Shown here: positions 14,153-21,551 of the stretch, one piece after another
Position numbering within the stretch: the stretch's first letter is position 1
Layout: every line of letters begins with the position of its first letter
Origin: JALCSJ01 sp036788835
GTDB taxonomy: Bacteria; Bacillota; Negativicutes; Acidaminococcales; Acidaminococcaceae
Length of the DNA: 23,426 nucleotides
Assembly: GCA_036788835.1 (NCBI GenBank)
Contig: DAIQMR010000029.1
Location: forward strand, 1 to 23,426
Direction of reading: 5' to 3'
The notes under the pieces: model-generated
Databases searched by the model: none
What the model was told of the DNA's origin: nothing
The model's input: only the letters and a program-made list of their open reading frames with translations
Program-made: the position numbers and the translations under genes

Positions 14153-14968
14153 GTGTGCAGTATGGATAAGGATACTAAAAATTTATATTCCATAGGAGAA
14201 GTTTCCAAGTTAATGAATGTCACAGTTCAGACCCTGCGGTATTACAGCAAGCTGAGTCTTATTGACCCTGTCTATATTAATCCGGAAACCGGTTACAGAT
14301 TTTATTCTGCAGAACAGTTTACTATTATTGATAGAATCAAATATTTGCAAAAATTGGGTTTCACTCTGGAAGAAATAAGAAGCGTTATAAGAAATAATAA
14401 TATAGAAATGCTCCAGAGCCGTCTTGATGAAAGGCGGGCAGAATGCGATCGGGAAATCGCTGCCTTAAACAGAAAATTAGCCAAGATAGAATGGTATGAG
14501 AGCTACTATTCCCACGCCAAAATCACTCTTAATAATAACGTGTATATCAAACATCTGCCAACTAGATGGATGGTGGCCGTTAAGTGTTTGCCCAATGAGC
14601 CGAAATTATCTTTCCATGTACGGTTATTCCAAAAACGTAATGATGCAACATTGGGAGATTTGTCCTACTATAGGCAGTTTGCCTATGTGCTGGAGGAAAC
14701 TGCTTTTATGCAAAATGAGTTTTCACCAAAATATTTGGGCATGTATTTGCAAAATAAACCCGGCGTGCAAAGCGAAGATATTCTGACTATTCCAGGAGGG
14801 AACTACTTCTGCTTTTATGCCCGTATGTTCAGCGATGGGTGGGCTAAGGGTTTGGAGCAGTTTTTCACGCCGGCCAATAAACAAACTAAATTTGTCTTAG
14901 CCAACGAATATGAAGATAATTTCAAAGATTATAACCGGTCTATATATGAAATCCAAATATTGGTTTGA
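14153..14968 (+). CDS. MerR-family transcriptional regulator with C-terminal effector-binding-like domain
   Basis: The 271-aa protein opens with a MerR winged helix: YSIGEVSKLMNVTVQTLRYYSKLSLIDP, then INPETGYRFYSAEQF and the IDRIKYLQKLGFTLEEIRSVI helix. A coiled-coil dimerisation helix follows (about residues 85-120, rich in Glu/Arg/Leu). The C-terminal half (about 130-271) is of the size seen in BmrR/GyrI-like ligand-binding domains; its ligand is unknown. The start is GTG 14153 (AGGGG at 7 nt) or ATG 14162, and the difference is three residues. No 22-24 bp MerR-type operator in a long-spacer promoter was found nearby, except possibly the 22-bp inverted repeat at 9949-9970 ahead of the gamma-lyase operon. 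Confidence 0.82.
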   Translation: MCSMDKDTKNLYSIGEVSKLMNVTVQTLRYYSKLSLIDPVYINPETGYRFYSAEQFTIIDRIKYLQKLGFTLEEIRSVIRNNNIEMLQSRLDERRAECDREIAALNRKLAKIEWYESYYSHAKITLNNNVYIKHLPTRWMVAVKCLPNEPKLSFHVRLFQKRNDATLGDLSYYRQFAYVLEETAFMQNEFSPKYLGMYLQNKPGVQSEDILTIPGGNYFCFYARMFSDGWAKGLEQFFTPANKQTKFVLANEYEDNFKDYNRSIYEIQILV

Positions 14969-15008
14969 AAATTTGCAAACAATATGTACGCAAAAAATTT
15001 GTAAACAA

Positions 15009-15060
15009 AAAACACCGAAGACAGATTGTTTCGCCAATCTATTTTCGGTGTTTTATTTAT
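15009..15060. terminator. Bidirectional terminator between merR and iclR genes
   Basis: The 20-bp arms at 15009-15028 and 15035-15054 match at 18 positions around a 6-nt loop. A-tract on the left and T-tract on the right allow use from both strands. Just upstream, AAATTTGCAAAC and AAATTTGTAAAC (about 14969-15006) form a short direct repeat of unknown meaning. Confidence 0.88.
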
Positions 15061-15066
15061 TTTGCA

Positions 15067-15852
15067 TTACAAAGTGCTATAGCCAAGACTCTTGGAAATT
15101 TTCGTTGTGGTGTTTCGCAAGGATTCTAAAATCAAGGCTTTCTTCGCTTCATCTATTCTCACGGTGGGAGTGCTGACGCTGACGGCGCAAATAATTTTTT
15201 TGGAAAAATCCCGAATGGGCATAGCCATGCAATACAGCCCGATGCAGTATTCTTCGGCATCAATAGCATAACCAAGCTCTCTGATGTGTTCCAATTCCCT
15301 TAGGAGGGACGTAACATTGGAAATGGTATTAGGTGTATAAGCAGTCAGAGATTCTTCGTTGTTAAGCAAATTACGTATATCTTCTTCGCTCATTTCGCTA
15401 ATCATCATTTTCCCCAAAGCAGTAGCGTGAATGGCTTCGTATTCATCTGGATTTCCGGTGACCCGAAGCCCGGTATGGGGAGCATCTATTTTGGAAATAA
15501 TAATTGTCTCATTTTTCTTTAATATTCCAAGGTTTACTGTTTCGTGAACCCTTTCATTTAAGTCCACCAAATAGTTGTTGTCGATATTATATAGCTGATT
15601 TTGCATGGGAATGACCTGACCAATTTTGTATAATTCCCAGCCCAAACGATAACGGTTCGTTTCCGAATTCTTATCAACATAGCCATAGTATAGCAAGGTG
15701 CTGAGCAAGCGATGGACAGAGCTCTTGTTCATATCCAGCCCTTCACTTAGTTCACCTATGCTGACACCTCGGTTGCCCCTTTCTTTAGAGAGAAAGTTAA
15801 TGACCTCGATGGCTTTAATGACAGTATTAACAGGATATTTTAAGTCTGACAT
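15067..15852 (-). CDS. IclR-family transcriptional regulator
   Basis: A 261-aa protein with an N-terminal winged helix (about residues 8-68; VSIGELSEGLDMNKSSVHRLLSTL is the helix-turn-helix). The C-terminal IclR effector domain (about 80-258) contains HATALGKMMISEM, GYAIDAEEYCIGLYCMAMPI and VSVSTPTVRI, all typical. Effectors of this family are usually small organic acids or acyl compounds. The start at 15852 follows GAGG at 8 nt. It lies next to the ammonia-lyase gene on the same strand but is separated by a terminator and has its own promoter. It is the most likely regulator of the divergent ammonia-lyase and vor/etf promoters. Confidence 0.9.
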   Translation of the reverse strand: MSDLKYPVNTVIKAIEVINFLSKERGNRGVSIGELSEGLDMNKSSVHRLLSTLLYYGYVDKNSETNRYRLGWELYKIGQVIPMQNQLYNIDNNYLVDLNERVHETVNLGILKKNETIIISKIDAPHTGLRVTGNPDEYEAIHATALGKMMISEMSEEDIRNLLNNEESLTAYTPNTISNVTSLLRELEHIRELGYAIDAEEYCIGLYCMAMPIRDFSKKIICAVSVSTPTVRIDEAKKALILESLRNTTTKISKSLGYSTL

Positions 15853-15892
15853 ATATGTAACCTCGTCGTTTCATAGATGTTTTACCAATTTT

Positions 15893-15921
15893 AGTATAAC
15901 AAGAATATTGGAAAAAGTAAA
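15893..15921 (-). promoter_or_regulatory. Promoter of the iclR gene
   Basis: On the minus strand TTTACT (15916-15921), 17-nt spacer, TATACT (15893-15898). The leader is about 35 nt. Confidence 0.7.
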
Positions 15922-15950
15922 ATTGTTCTTATTATGCCATTATTGAGGGA

Positions 15951-15994
15951 AAAAAGATGCCTGATATTCTTATTTCAGAAATCAGGCATCTTTT
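15951..15994 (-). terminator. Intrinsic terminator of the ammonia-lyase gene
   Basis: ATCAGGCATCTTTT (15981-15994) and AAAAGATGCCTGAT (15952-15965) form a perfect 14-bp stem with a 15-nt loop that can pair partly. On the minus strand it ends in a T-tract. Confidence 0.82.
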
Positions 15995-16008
15995 AATATG
16001 CAGAAAAA

Positions 16009-16440
16009 TTAACGTTTTTGGAAATCGGGATCGCCAAATTCAGGACGTTGGAATTCCTTCTTGACCATCAAAGTGCCAGTGCCATATGCGCAAAGGACAG
16101 GTTCAGCCAAAACATTGGCAGCAGAATCAGCCAAACCTTTGTCCTCCTGGCGAGCTAATTCGATAACTTTATGAGCTTCAAAATGGCAGGTGAGGGAAGT
16201 ATGGCCCACTTTTTCGATCCAGCCGGAATATTCCATCCAATCGCCGGAATAAACAGGAGCAGTATAGCGAACTTCGGAATAACCAACAAATAAGGACTCA
16301 TCACCAAATAAACGAATAGCCAATTCAGTTCCTACGTCGCCCCAAGCGGTCACTATATGAGCACCTTCAACTAATTCACCTGCATAATGAGCATCTCCAG
16401 CAGACATGCGATAACGTAAAGTAACTTTTTTTCCAATCAT
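16009..16440 (-). CDS. Hotdog-fold beta-aminoacyl-CoA ammonia-lyase (beta-alanyl-CoA / 3-aminobutyryl-CoA type)
   Basis: A 143-aa protein that I recognise as close to beta-alanyl-CoA ammonia-lyase of Clostridium propionicum and related to 3-aminobutyryl-CoA ammonia-lyase (Kal) of lysine fermentation. Shared features include the opening MSAxDAHYxG (residues 12-21), GDVGTEL (34-40), SLFVGY (49-54), TAPVYSGDWMEYSGWIEKVG (60-79) and the FEAHKV strand. These enzymes add or remove NH3 at an enoyl-CoA. The start at 16440 has AGGAGG at 8 nt; an upstream in-frame ATG at 16521 has none and would run through the promoter. The gene is single, and divergent from an operon encoding an acyl-CoA dehydrogenase and Etf that could reduce the enoyl-CoA product. 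A plain thioesterase is the main alternative. Confidence 0.78.
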   Translation of the reverse strand: MIGKKVTLRYRMSAGDAHYAGELVEGAHIVTAWGDVGTELAIRLFGDESLFVGYSEVRYTAPVYSGDWMEYSGWIEKVGHTSLTCHFEAHKVIELARQEDKGLADSAANVLAEPVLCAYGTGTLMVKKEFQRPEFGDPDFQKR

Positions 16441-16470
16441 AATAAAATCCTCCTTAGTATTTTTTGAGAT

Positions 16471-16490
16471 GTTTGTCACGACAGTCTCTT
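16471..16490. promoter_or_regulatory. Shared motif, copy A, at the ammonia-lyase transcription start
   Basis: GTTTGTCACGA (16471-16481) followed by CAG-TCTCT. The same 11 bp occur at 16706-16716 in the vor promoter, again followed by AG and TCTCT with one extra base. Copy A lies immediately downstream of the minus-strand -10. Confidence 0.6.
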
Positions 16491-16491
16491 T

Positions 16492-16513
16492 AATATAGCA
16501 ATAATTTGCTATA
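16492..16513. promoter_or_regulatory. Ammonia-lyase promoter with overlapping 20-bp palindrome
   Basis: On the minus strand the extended -10 is TGCTATATT (TATATT 16492-16497, TG 16499-16500). TATAGCAATAATTTGCTATA (16494-16513) has perfect 8-bp arms around TAAT and covers the -10, a good repressor site. No standard -35 is present at 17 nt. Confidence 0.6.
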
Positions 16514-16583
16514 AATATCACAATTGGCGGAAAATAGGGAATATAATTTTTGATTCACTATTTAAAACTCTATCGTGATATTT
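16513..16583. promoter_or_regulatory. Widely spaced inverted repeat in the ammonia-lyase/vor intergenic region
   Basis: AAATATCAC (16513-16521) and GTGATATTT (16575-16583) are perfect inverted copies about 53 nt apart, which could be two half-sites for a looping regulator. The whole divergent region 16441-16806 (366 bp) is AT-rich and holds two promoters and these motifs, but no gene I can support. Confidence 0.45.
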
Positions 16584-16673
16584 GTATTATATACAATAAA
16601 ATCTCCTCTGTCAAGGGAGTATTCTCAAATGAATAAAGAAAATTTTTCGAAAAATAAAATGTCGTTTTAAATA

Positions 16674-16703
16674 TTGACACGAATAAACAGATGGTGTTAT
16701 ACT
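16674..16703 (+). promoter_or_regulatory. Promoter of the ferredoxin-vor-etf operon
   Basis: TTGACA (16674-16679), 18-nt spacer, TATACT (16698-16703). The -35 lies inside TTGACACGAA, one base different from the TTGTCACGAA of the shared motif. Transcription should start near 16710, giving a leader of about 97 nt. Confidence 0.75.
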
Positions 16704-16705
16704 TG

Positions 16706-16725
16706 GTTTGTCACGAAAGCTCTCT
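16706..16725. promoter_or_regulatory. Shared motif, copy B, at the vor operon transcription start
   Basis: GTTTGTCACGA (16706-16716) then AAGCTCTCT. It overlaps the predicted start site, where a bound repressor would block initiation. See copy A at 16471. Confidence 0.6.
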
Positions 16726-16806
16726 GTAATGAATTTAATGAAAGAAACCAGAAAATGTTATAAGCAATTATGTTTTACTATACTTTTAAGAAAGTGTGAT
16801 GGCCTT

Positions 16807-17010
16807 ATGAACAGAGTTATTATTGATTTTAATCGCTGCAAAGAATGCGGCTATTGCATTAAATTTTGTCCCAAAGGTGTTTTGACAAAGGGGACAAAAG
16901 TCAACAAAACAGGCTATTATCCACCTGTGTTTGGAGAAGGTTGTATTGCTTGCGGAACCTGTGCAAGAATGTGCCCTGACACAGCAATTTCTGTTTTTAA
17001 AGATGAATGA
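16807..17010 (+). CDS. 2x[4Fe-4S] ferredoxin-like delta subunit of the Vor-type oxidoreductase
   Basis: A 67-aa protein with two cluster motifs, CKECGYCIKFCP and CIACGTCARMCP. It is the electron-carrying subunit of the second 2-oxoacid oxidoreductase. The ATG at 16807 gives a protein of normal size. Longer in-frame versions from ATG 16729 or TTG 16708 would begin at or near the transcription start and add an unrelated tail. The ribosome binding site is weak (AAGAAAG about 12 nt upstream), so translation of the first gene may be modest or use leader structure. The next gene begins 11 nt after its stop. Confidence 0.85.
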   Translation: MNRVIIDFNRCKECGYCIKFCPKGVLTKGTKVNKTGYYPPVFGEGCIACGTCARMCPDTAISVFKDE

Positions 17011-17021
17011 GGAGAGATAAC

Positions 17022-18077
17022 ATGGGAGAAAAAACATTTATGCAAGGGAATCAGGCAATGGCCGAATCCGCAATTCGTGCCGGATGCAAATTGTTCTTTG
17101 GATATCCTATTACTCCGTCCAGTGAAGTTCCGGAGTATTATGCCAAAGCAATGAGAGAACGTCCGGAAGAAAAAATTACTTTTATTCAGGCCGAGACGGA
17201 AGTAGCGGCATTTAATATGGTGGCAGGAGCAGCAGCTACAGGCCATCGTGTTATGACGGCAACCTCAGGACCTGGCTTCAGTCTGGGACAGGAAGCTATG
17301 TCTTATATGTCTGCGGCTGATTTGTCCGCAGTTGTTGTGGAAATTATGAGAGCAGGCCCTGCCGATGGAGAAATCCTAGCTGCCCAGGGAGATTATTTTC
17401 AGGCAGTAAAAGGCGGTGGACACGGCGATTATAACAATCTGGTTTTAGCACCTTACTCTGTTCAGGAGTATTGTGATTTAATTCAAGAGAGTTTTGAACT
17501 GGCAGAAAAATATCATAATCCGGTTATTTTACTGAGTGATGCAACCATTGCCAAAATGCGGGAATCCGTTGTTTTGCCAGGTTACGTGAAACAAAAGAAT
17601 CCGGAAGACAAGTATAATTCTCTCCGTGGCTGTGGAAAGAATAAACCCCATAAGGTTGTTACCTGCGGCGACGGTGCCGTACAGTGGGGAAAATTCAATG
17701 ACAGGCTTCAAGAGAAATACAAGAAAATCAGAGAAAACGAAAAACGTTATGAAGCATATAATATGAAGGACGCAGATATTATTCTTGTAGCTTATGGCTC
17801 CATGGCTCGCGTGTGTGTAAGTGCCATGAACATGGCTCGTGCCGAAGGATTGAAAGTCGGCATGCTCCGCCCAATTTCTTTGTGGCCGTTCCCTGACATT
17901 GCTTTTGAGGGTATTGTGGGCAAAAAGTTTTTAGTGTGCGAATTAAGCGCTGGTCAAATGGTTGAAGATGTTAAGTTATCTGTGGAAAACAAACGGGATG
18001 TTACCTTCTTTGGGAAACTAGGCGGTACCACACCCAGTCCCAAGGTAGTCCTTGAGCAGATTCGGAAATTGAGGTGA
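17022..18077 (+). CDS. vorB: 2-oxoacid:ferredoxin oxidoreductase, alpha subunit (VorB-like)
   Basis: A 351-aa alpha subunit with GYPITPSSE (residues 27-35), TATSGPGFSLGQE, AAQGDYFQAVKGGGHGDY and RPISLWPFP. The 'QGDYFQAxKGGGHGDY' signature is typical of 3-methyl-2-oxobutanoate (branched-chain) oxidoreductase subunit VorB, unlike the KorA in this window. The start at 17022 has AGGAGAG at 7-8 nt; an ATG at 17007 overlaps the ferredoxin stop and is less likely. Such enzymes accept 2-oxoisovalerate, and related ones 2-oxobutyrate. With the lyase and dehydratase genes nearby, 2-oxobutyrate to propionyl-CoA is an attractive reaction but is not shown by sequence. Confidence 0.9.
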   Translation: MGEKTFMQGNQAMAESAIRAGCKLFFGYPITPSSEVPEYYAKAMRERPEEKITFIQAETEVAAFNMVAGAAATGHRVMTATSGPGFSLGQEAMSYMSAADLSAVVVEIMRAGPADGEILAAQGDYFQAVKGGGHGDYNNLVLAPYSVQEYCDLIQESFELAEKYHNPVILLSDATIAKMRESVVLPGYVKQKNPEDKYNSLRGCGKNKPHKVVTCGDGAVQWGKFNDRLQEKYKKIRENEKRYEAYNMKDADIILVAYGSMARVCVSAMNMARAEGLKVGMLRPISLWPFPDIAFEGIVGKKFLVCELSAGQMVEDVKLSVENKRDVTFFGKLGGTTPSPKVVLEQIRKLR

Positions 18078-18082
18078 GCCAA

Positions 18083-18838
18083 GTGAAAACAATTTATAAA
18101 AGACCTGAGATTTTTACGGATGCTATTACCACATACTGTGGCGGTTGTGGACATGGTATCGTAGGAAAATTAATTGCAGAACTGATTGATGAAATGGGCC
18201 TTCAGAAGAACGGTATTATGGTGTGGCCTATTGGCTGCTCCTGTCTTTCTGACCGTTACTACAACATGGATATGATGATGGCACTCCATGGCAGAGCTCC
18301 TGCTGTAGCAACAGGCATCAAAAGAGCTGATCCAAGTAAATTCGTGCTAGTTTATCAGGGCGATGGTGATTTAGCTTCTGAAGGTATTGCCGAGATTATG
18401 CATGCAGCCATTCGCGGAGAAAAATTTTCGGTAATTTTTATTAACAACAATATTTATGGTATGACCGGTGCTCAAATGGCTCCTACCACTTTGATGGGCA
18501 TGAAGGCATCTACAGCACCTACAGGACGTATGGCCGATACAGCAGGCTACCCGGTTAAAATGGCTGAAATATTAGCTCTTATTCCCGGTGTTATTTATAG
18601 CGAGCGTGTTACTGTTAACAGTCCTGCTCATATTATTGCCTGCAAAAAAGCTTTGAAAAAATCTTTCGAACTACAGCTGGCCGGCAAGGGAATGAGCTTC
18701 GTAGAAATACTCTCTCCCTGTCCCACCGGTTGGGGAATGAGCCCTGTGAAGGCGCTGGACTTTATTACAGAAAAAGTTATGGAAGTGTATCCTCTGGGAG
18801 TTTTAAAAGATGAGGAAAAGGAGGGTGCAGAAAAATGA
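18083..18838 (+). CDS. vorA: 2-oxoacid:ferredoxin oxidoreductase, beta (TPP) subunit (VorA-like)
   Basis: A 251-aa TPP subunit. Cluster cysteines are Cys19 and Cys22 (YCGGCGHG), Cys52/Cys54 (GCSC) and Cys213 (SPCPTGWG). The TPP motif is GDGD (93-96) followed by NNN (121-123) in INNNIYGMTGAQMAPTT. SPCPTGWGM is characteristic of the Vor branch. GTG at 18083 is preferred because GAGGTG (18071-18076) is 6 nt away; an alternative GTG at 18074 overlaps the vorB stop and has no good site. The end overlaps the vorC start (ATGA). Confidence 0.9.
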   Translation: MKTIYKRPEIFTDAITTYCGGCGHGIVGKLIAELIDEMGLQKNGIMVWPIGCSCLSDRYYNMDMMMALHGRAPAVATGIKRADPSKFVLVYQGDGDLASEGIAEIMHAAIRGEKFSVIFINNNIYGMTGAQMAPTTLMGMKASTAPTGRMADTAGYPVKMAEILALIPGVIYSERVTVNSPAHIIACKKALKKSFELQLAGKGMSFVEILSPCPTGWGMSPVKALDFITEKVMEVYPLGVLKDEEKEGAEK

Positions 18839-19365
18839 AACAAGAATTATTGTTTTCCGGTATTGGCGGTCAAGGAGTTATTACCATGGGTGAAACTCTT
18901 TGCGATGCTGCTATTAAAGCCGGATTTAATGTTACCTTCGTTCCTTTTTACGGTCAGGAAAAACGCGGTGGACGCACCATGTGCAATATCGTAATTTCTG
19001 ATGGTGTAGAAAGCCCGATTATTTCTGAAGCCAATGTAATGATGATTATGGACGAAAGATCTCTTGGTGATTTCCAAGACTTAATGGCTCCAGACGGGAC
19101 TTTGATTTTAAACAGTTCTATGATTGAGAAAGAACCTACTTGCAAATGCAAGAACATCAAAAAAGTTCCCTTTTATGACATTGCGCAAAAGCTGGGAAAT
19201 ACTAAAGCAGCCAATATAGTTTCCTTGGGGTATATTGCTAAATTACTTCCCATGATTCCCTACGATACTATTGCGGCAGAAGTAGAAAAGTCTTTTGCCA
19301 AAAAGCCTAAATTAATTCCTCTCAACTTAGAAGCTTTGCGTCAAGGTTACACACTGGGAGAATAA
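18835..19365 (+). CDS. vorC: 2-oxoacid:ferredoxin oxidoreductase, gamma subunit (VorC-like)
   Basis: The 176-aa gamma subunit has SGIGGQGVITMGE near the N-terminus (GIGGQG, residues 9-14) and FYGQEKRGGRTMC (38-50). It completes a four-subunit delta-alpha-beta-gamma enzyme whose genes are all adjacent. AGGAGG lies in the end of vorA, and the ATG overlaps the vorA stop by 4 bp. Its FYGQEKRGG differs from the SYGPEARGG of the korC product, consistent with two distinct complexes. Confidence 0.88.
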   Translation: MKQELLFSGIGGQGVITMGETLCDAAIKAGFNVTFVPFYGQEKRGGRTMCNIVISDGVESPIISEANVMMIMDERSLGDFQDLMAPDGTLILNSSMIEKEPTCKCKNIKKVPFYDIAQKLGNTKAANIVSLGYIAKLLPMIPYDTIAAEVEKSFAKKPKLIPLNLEALRQGYTLGE

Positions 19366-19381
19366 AAAGGAGATTTTTATA

Positions 19382-20344
19382 ATGAAAGTTGTTATTTCCG
19401 ATTGCAGTTGGAATGCCTACGATGTGGAAAAGAAAACCCTGCCGGCTGATGCTGAAGTGGTCTGCACTCAGGTTAAGAGTGAAGATGATATTCTTAATAT
19501 TTGCAAGGACGCAGATGCTGTAATGTCAGAATATGGTCCCTACACACGGCGTGTCTTGGAAAAACTGCCAAAGCTTAAAATCATTGCCAACAGTGCTATG
19601 GGCGTAGATAATGTTGATCTTGTGGCCGCCAAGGAACTGGGGATTGCCGTTACCAATGTGCCAGACTACTGTTTCTATGAGGTGGCAGAACATGCTATGG
19701 CCTTGATTATTGCTTCTTTGAGAAATATTGTAGGTTACAATGAAAAAGTCCATGAAAAAATCTGGGACTTTGCTCAATCACCAAAACTCTATCGTATTAA
19801 CGGTATTACTTTGGGCATGATCGGTTGCGGCCGCATTCCTCAAAAAGTGGCAGTGATGGCTAAAGGTTTTGGTATGAATATTGTGGGATATGATCCTTAT
19901 CTGCCGAAAGAAGTTGCAGATAAATTTCATATTAAGCTGGTTTCCATGGAAGAACTGGCTGCTCAAAGCAATGTAGTACTAAGCCACGTACCATTGATGC
20001 CGGCTACCGTAAAAATGGTGGACAGCAAATTTTTTAAAGCATTAAAAAAGAGCCCCATATTTGTTAATACATCAAGGGGAGGTACTGTTGATTACGAAGC
20101 GTTGTGCGAAGCCCTTAAAGATGGCAGAGTAAGTCGGGCAGCGTTAGATGTTGTTGACTCCGAACCGGCTGATTTTAACAGCGATATTTTCAAACTGGAC
20201 AATGTGATTTTCACTCCCCATGCTGCTTTCTATTCCGAAACAGCTTTGGAAGAAGTCCGCAGACGTTCAGCCGAAAATATTTGCCACTTCTTTAAAGGTG
20301 AAGATGACAAGATTACTTATGTTGTTAATCCCAAGAAAAAATAA
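19382..20344 (+). CDS. D-isomer-specific 2-hydroxyacid dehydrogenase
   Basis: A 320-aa NAD-dependent dehydrogenase of the D-2-hydroxyacid family, interconverting a 2-oxoacid and a 2-hydroxyacid. The catalytic triad is present: Arg232 (NTSRGGTVD), Glu261 (DSEPAD) and His280 (TPHAAFYSE). The nucleotide loop is GCGRIPQ (148-154), with Pro in place of the third glycine of GxGxxG. Asp171 (GYDPY) at the end of the second strand favours NAD over NADP. It begins 16 nt after vorC with AAGGAG upstream. In this operon it could drain or supply the 2-oxoacid used by the Vor complex, for example 2-oxobutyrate/2-hydroxybutyrate or a branched-chain pair. The substrate is not determined. Confidence 0.88.
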   Translation: MKVVISDCSWNAYDVEKKTLPADAEVVCTQVKSEDDILNICKDADAVMSEYGPYTRRVLEKLPKLKIIANSAMGVDNVDLVAAKELGIAVTNVPDYCFYEVAEHAMALIIASLRNIVGYNEKVHEKIWDFAQSPKLYRINGITLGMIGCGRIPQKVAVMAKGFGMNIVGYDPYLPKEVADKFHIKLVSMEELAAQSNVVLSHVPLMPATVKMVDSKFFKALKKSPIFVNTSRGGTVDYEALCEALKDGRVSRAALDVVDSEPADFNSDIFKLDNVIFTPHAAFYSETALEEVRRRSAENICHFFKGEDDKITYVVNPKKK

Positions 20345-20388
20345 GGCACCGGGGCAAACAAATAAAACGGAATTGATTGGAGGAGCCT

Positions 20389-21537
20389 ATGGATTTCAAA
20401 TTAGATAAAGCTCATTTACTTCAGCAAGAGCTTTTTAAAAATTTCGCTGAAACAGAAATTAAACCCCTGGCAAAGGAAATGGATGAAAACGAAGAATATT
20501 CCCAAGATTTAATTGCCAAGATGCAAAGGTACGGATTCTTCGGTATTCCTTACGCCAGAGAGTACGGTGGGGCAGGGTCAGATACACTGGCCTATACACT
20601 GTGCATGGAAGAAGTGTCCAAGATAGACGGCAGTACAGGTATTACTATTTCCGTACATACTTCCTTGTGCTGTTCCTGTATTAACAACTTTGGTACGGAA
20701 GAACAAAAGCAAACGTTCCTGCGTCCCTTGATTGACGGCAGCAAGATCGGCTGCTTTGGTTTAACAGAGACCAACGCCGGTTCTGACGTCCAGGGGGCTC
20801 AGACTGTAGCCACAAAGGATGGTGATGACTGGATTATTAACGGTTCTAAAATATTCACCACCAACTCTGGTTTCGCTGATACCTGTGTGCTGTTTGCTAT
20901 TACGGACCGCACTGTACCAGCTGCCAAGGGCCTTACTGCTTTCATTATGGATTTAAAGAATATGCCAGGTATTTCTGTCAGCGACAATATCGAGCGTATG
21001 GGTATCCGTGCTGCATCCAACTGCATCGTGTCCTACGATAACGTCCGTGTTACACCGGACAGAGTATTAGGGCCTATCGGCAAAGGCTTCAAGATTGCCA
21101 TGGGTGCTCTGGACTGCGGCCGCATAGGTATTGCTGCACAGTCTGTGGGTATTGCGCAGGGCGCTTTAAACGAAGCCATTAAATATGGCAAAGAACGTAA
21201 GCAGTTTGGCAAGACTATTAACTCTTTCCAAAACACCCAGTTCAAGATGGCTGAAGTGCAGACCAAGATTAATGCTGCCAGATTATTAACGTGGCAGGCA
21301 GCTTTAGCAGAAGACAACCATGAAAAGTTCGGACCTTATGCTGCCATGGCAAAACTTATGGCGTCCGATGTTGCCAATGAGGCTACCCGCTTTGCGGTAC
21401 AGGCCATGGGCGGCTATGGCTACTGTCGTGAGTATCCTGTTGAACGGGCTATGCGTGATGCGAAGATAACGGAAATCTATGAAGGAACCTCTGAGGTCAT
21501 GAAGATGGTCATCGCCGGTTCCATGAAGCTGAAATGA
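20389..21537 (+). CDS. Short-chain acyl-CoA dehydrogenase (butyryl-/propionyl-CoA dehydrogenase type)
   Basis: A 382-aa FAD enzyme that interconverts acyl-CoA and 2-enoyl-CoA with Etf as electron partner. The catalytic base is Glu365 in IYEGTSEV, the same site as Glu367 of Megasphaera butyryl-CoA dehydrogenase. FGLTETNAGSD (123-133), IFTTNSG (155-161) and the MGGYGYCREYPVERAMRDAKITEIYEGT block are all intact. The start at 20389 has GGAGGAG 4-5 nt upstream; a TTG at 20377 would overlap that site. Next to etfB/etfA and divergent from a beta-aminoacyl-CoA ammonia-lyase, the enzyme could reduce acryloyl-CoA or crotonyl-CoA. Isobutyryl-CoA from the Vor reaction is another possible substrate. Confidence 0.9.
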   Translation: MDFKLDKAHLLQQELFKNFAETEIKPLAKEMDENEEYSQDLIAKMQRYGFFGIPYAREYGGAGSDTLAYTLCMEEVSKIDGSTGITISVHTSLCCSCINNFGTEEQKQTFLRPLIDGSKIGCFGLTETNAGSDVQGAQTVATKDGDDWIINGSKIFTTNSGFADTCVLFAITDRTVPAAKGLTAFIMDLKNMPGISVSDNIERMGIRAASNCIVSYDNVRVTPDRVLGPIGKGFKIAMGALDCGRIGIAAQSVGIAQGALNEAIKYGKERKQFGKTINSFQNTQFKMAEVQTKINAARLLTWQAALAEDNHEKFGPYAAMAKLMASDVANEATRFAVQAMGGYGYCREYPVERAMRDAKITEIYEGTSEVMKMVIAGSMKLK

Positions 21538-21551
21538 GAGGTGGAGAGCAG

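Noticed and set aside
16441..16521. Upstream extension of the ammonia-lyase to ATG at 16521
   Set aside because: It would cover the promoter and palindrome; AGGAGG supports the start at 16440, and the 143-aa length fits the family.
16708..16806. Upstream extension of the vor-operon ferredoxin (TTG 16708 or ATG 16729)
   Set aside because: These starts lie at or just after the predicted transcription start, lack a binding site, and would add a tail not seen in ferredoxins.
19382..20344. Assignment as 2-hydroxyglutarate dehydrogenase of the hydroxyglutarate pathway
   Set aside because: The sequence does not resemble the Acidaminococcus enzyme as I remember it, and no glutaconate CoA-transferase or hydroxyglutaryl-CoA dehydratase genes are nearby.
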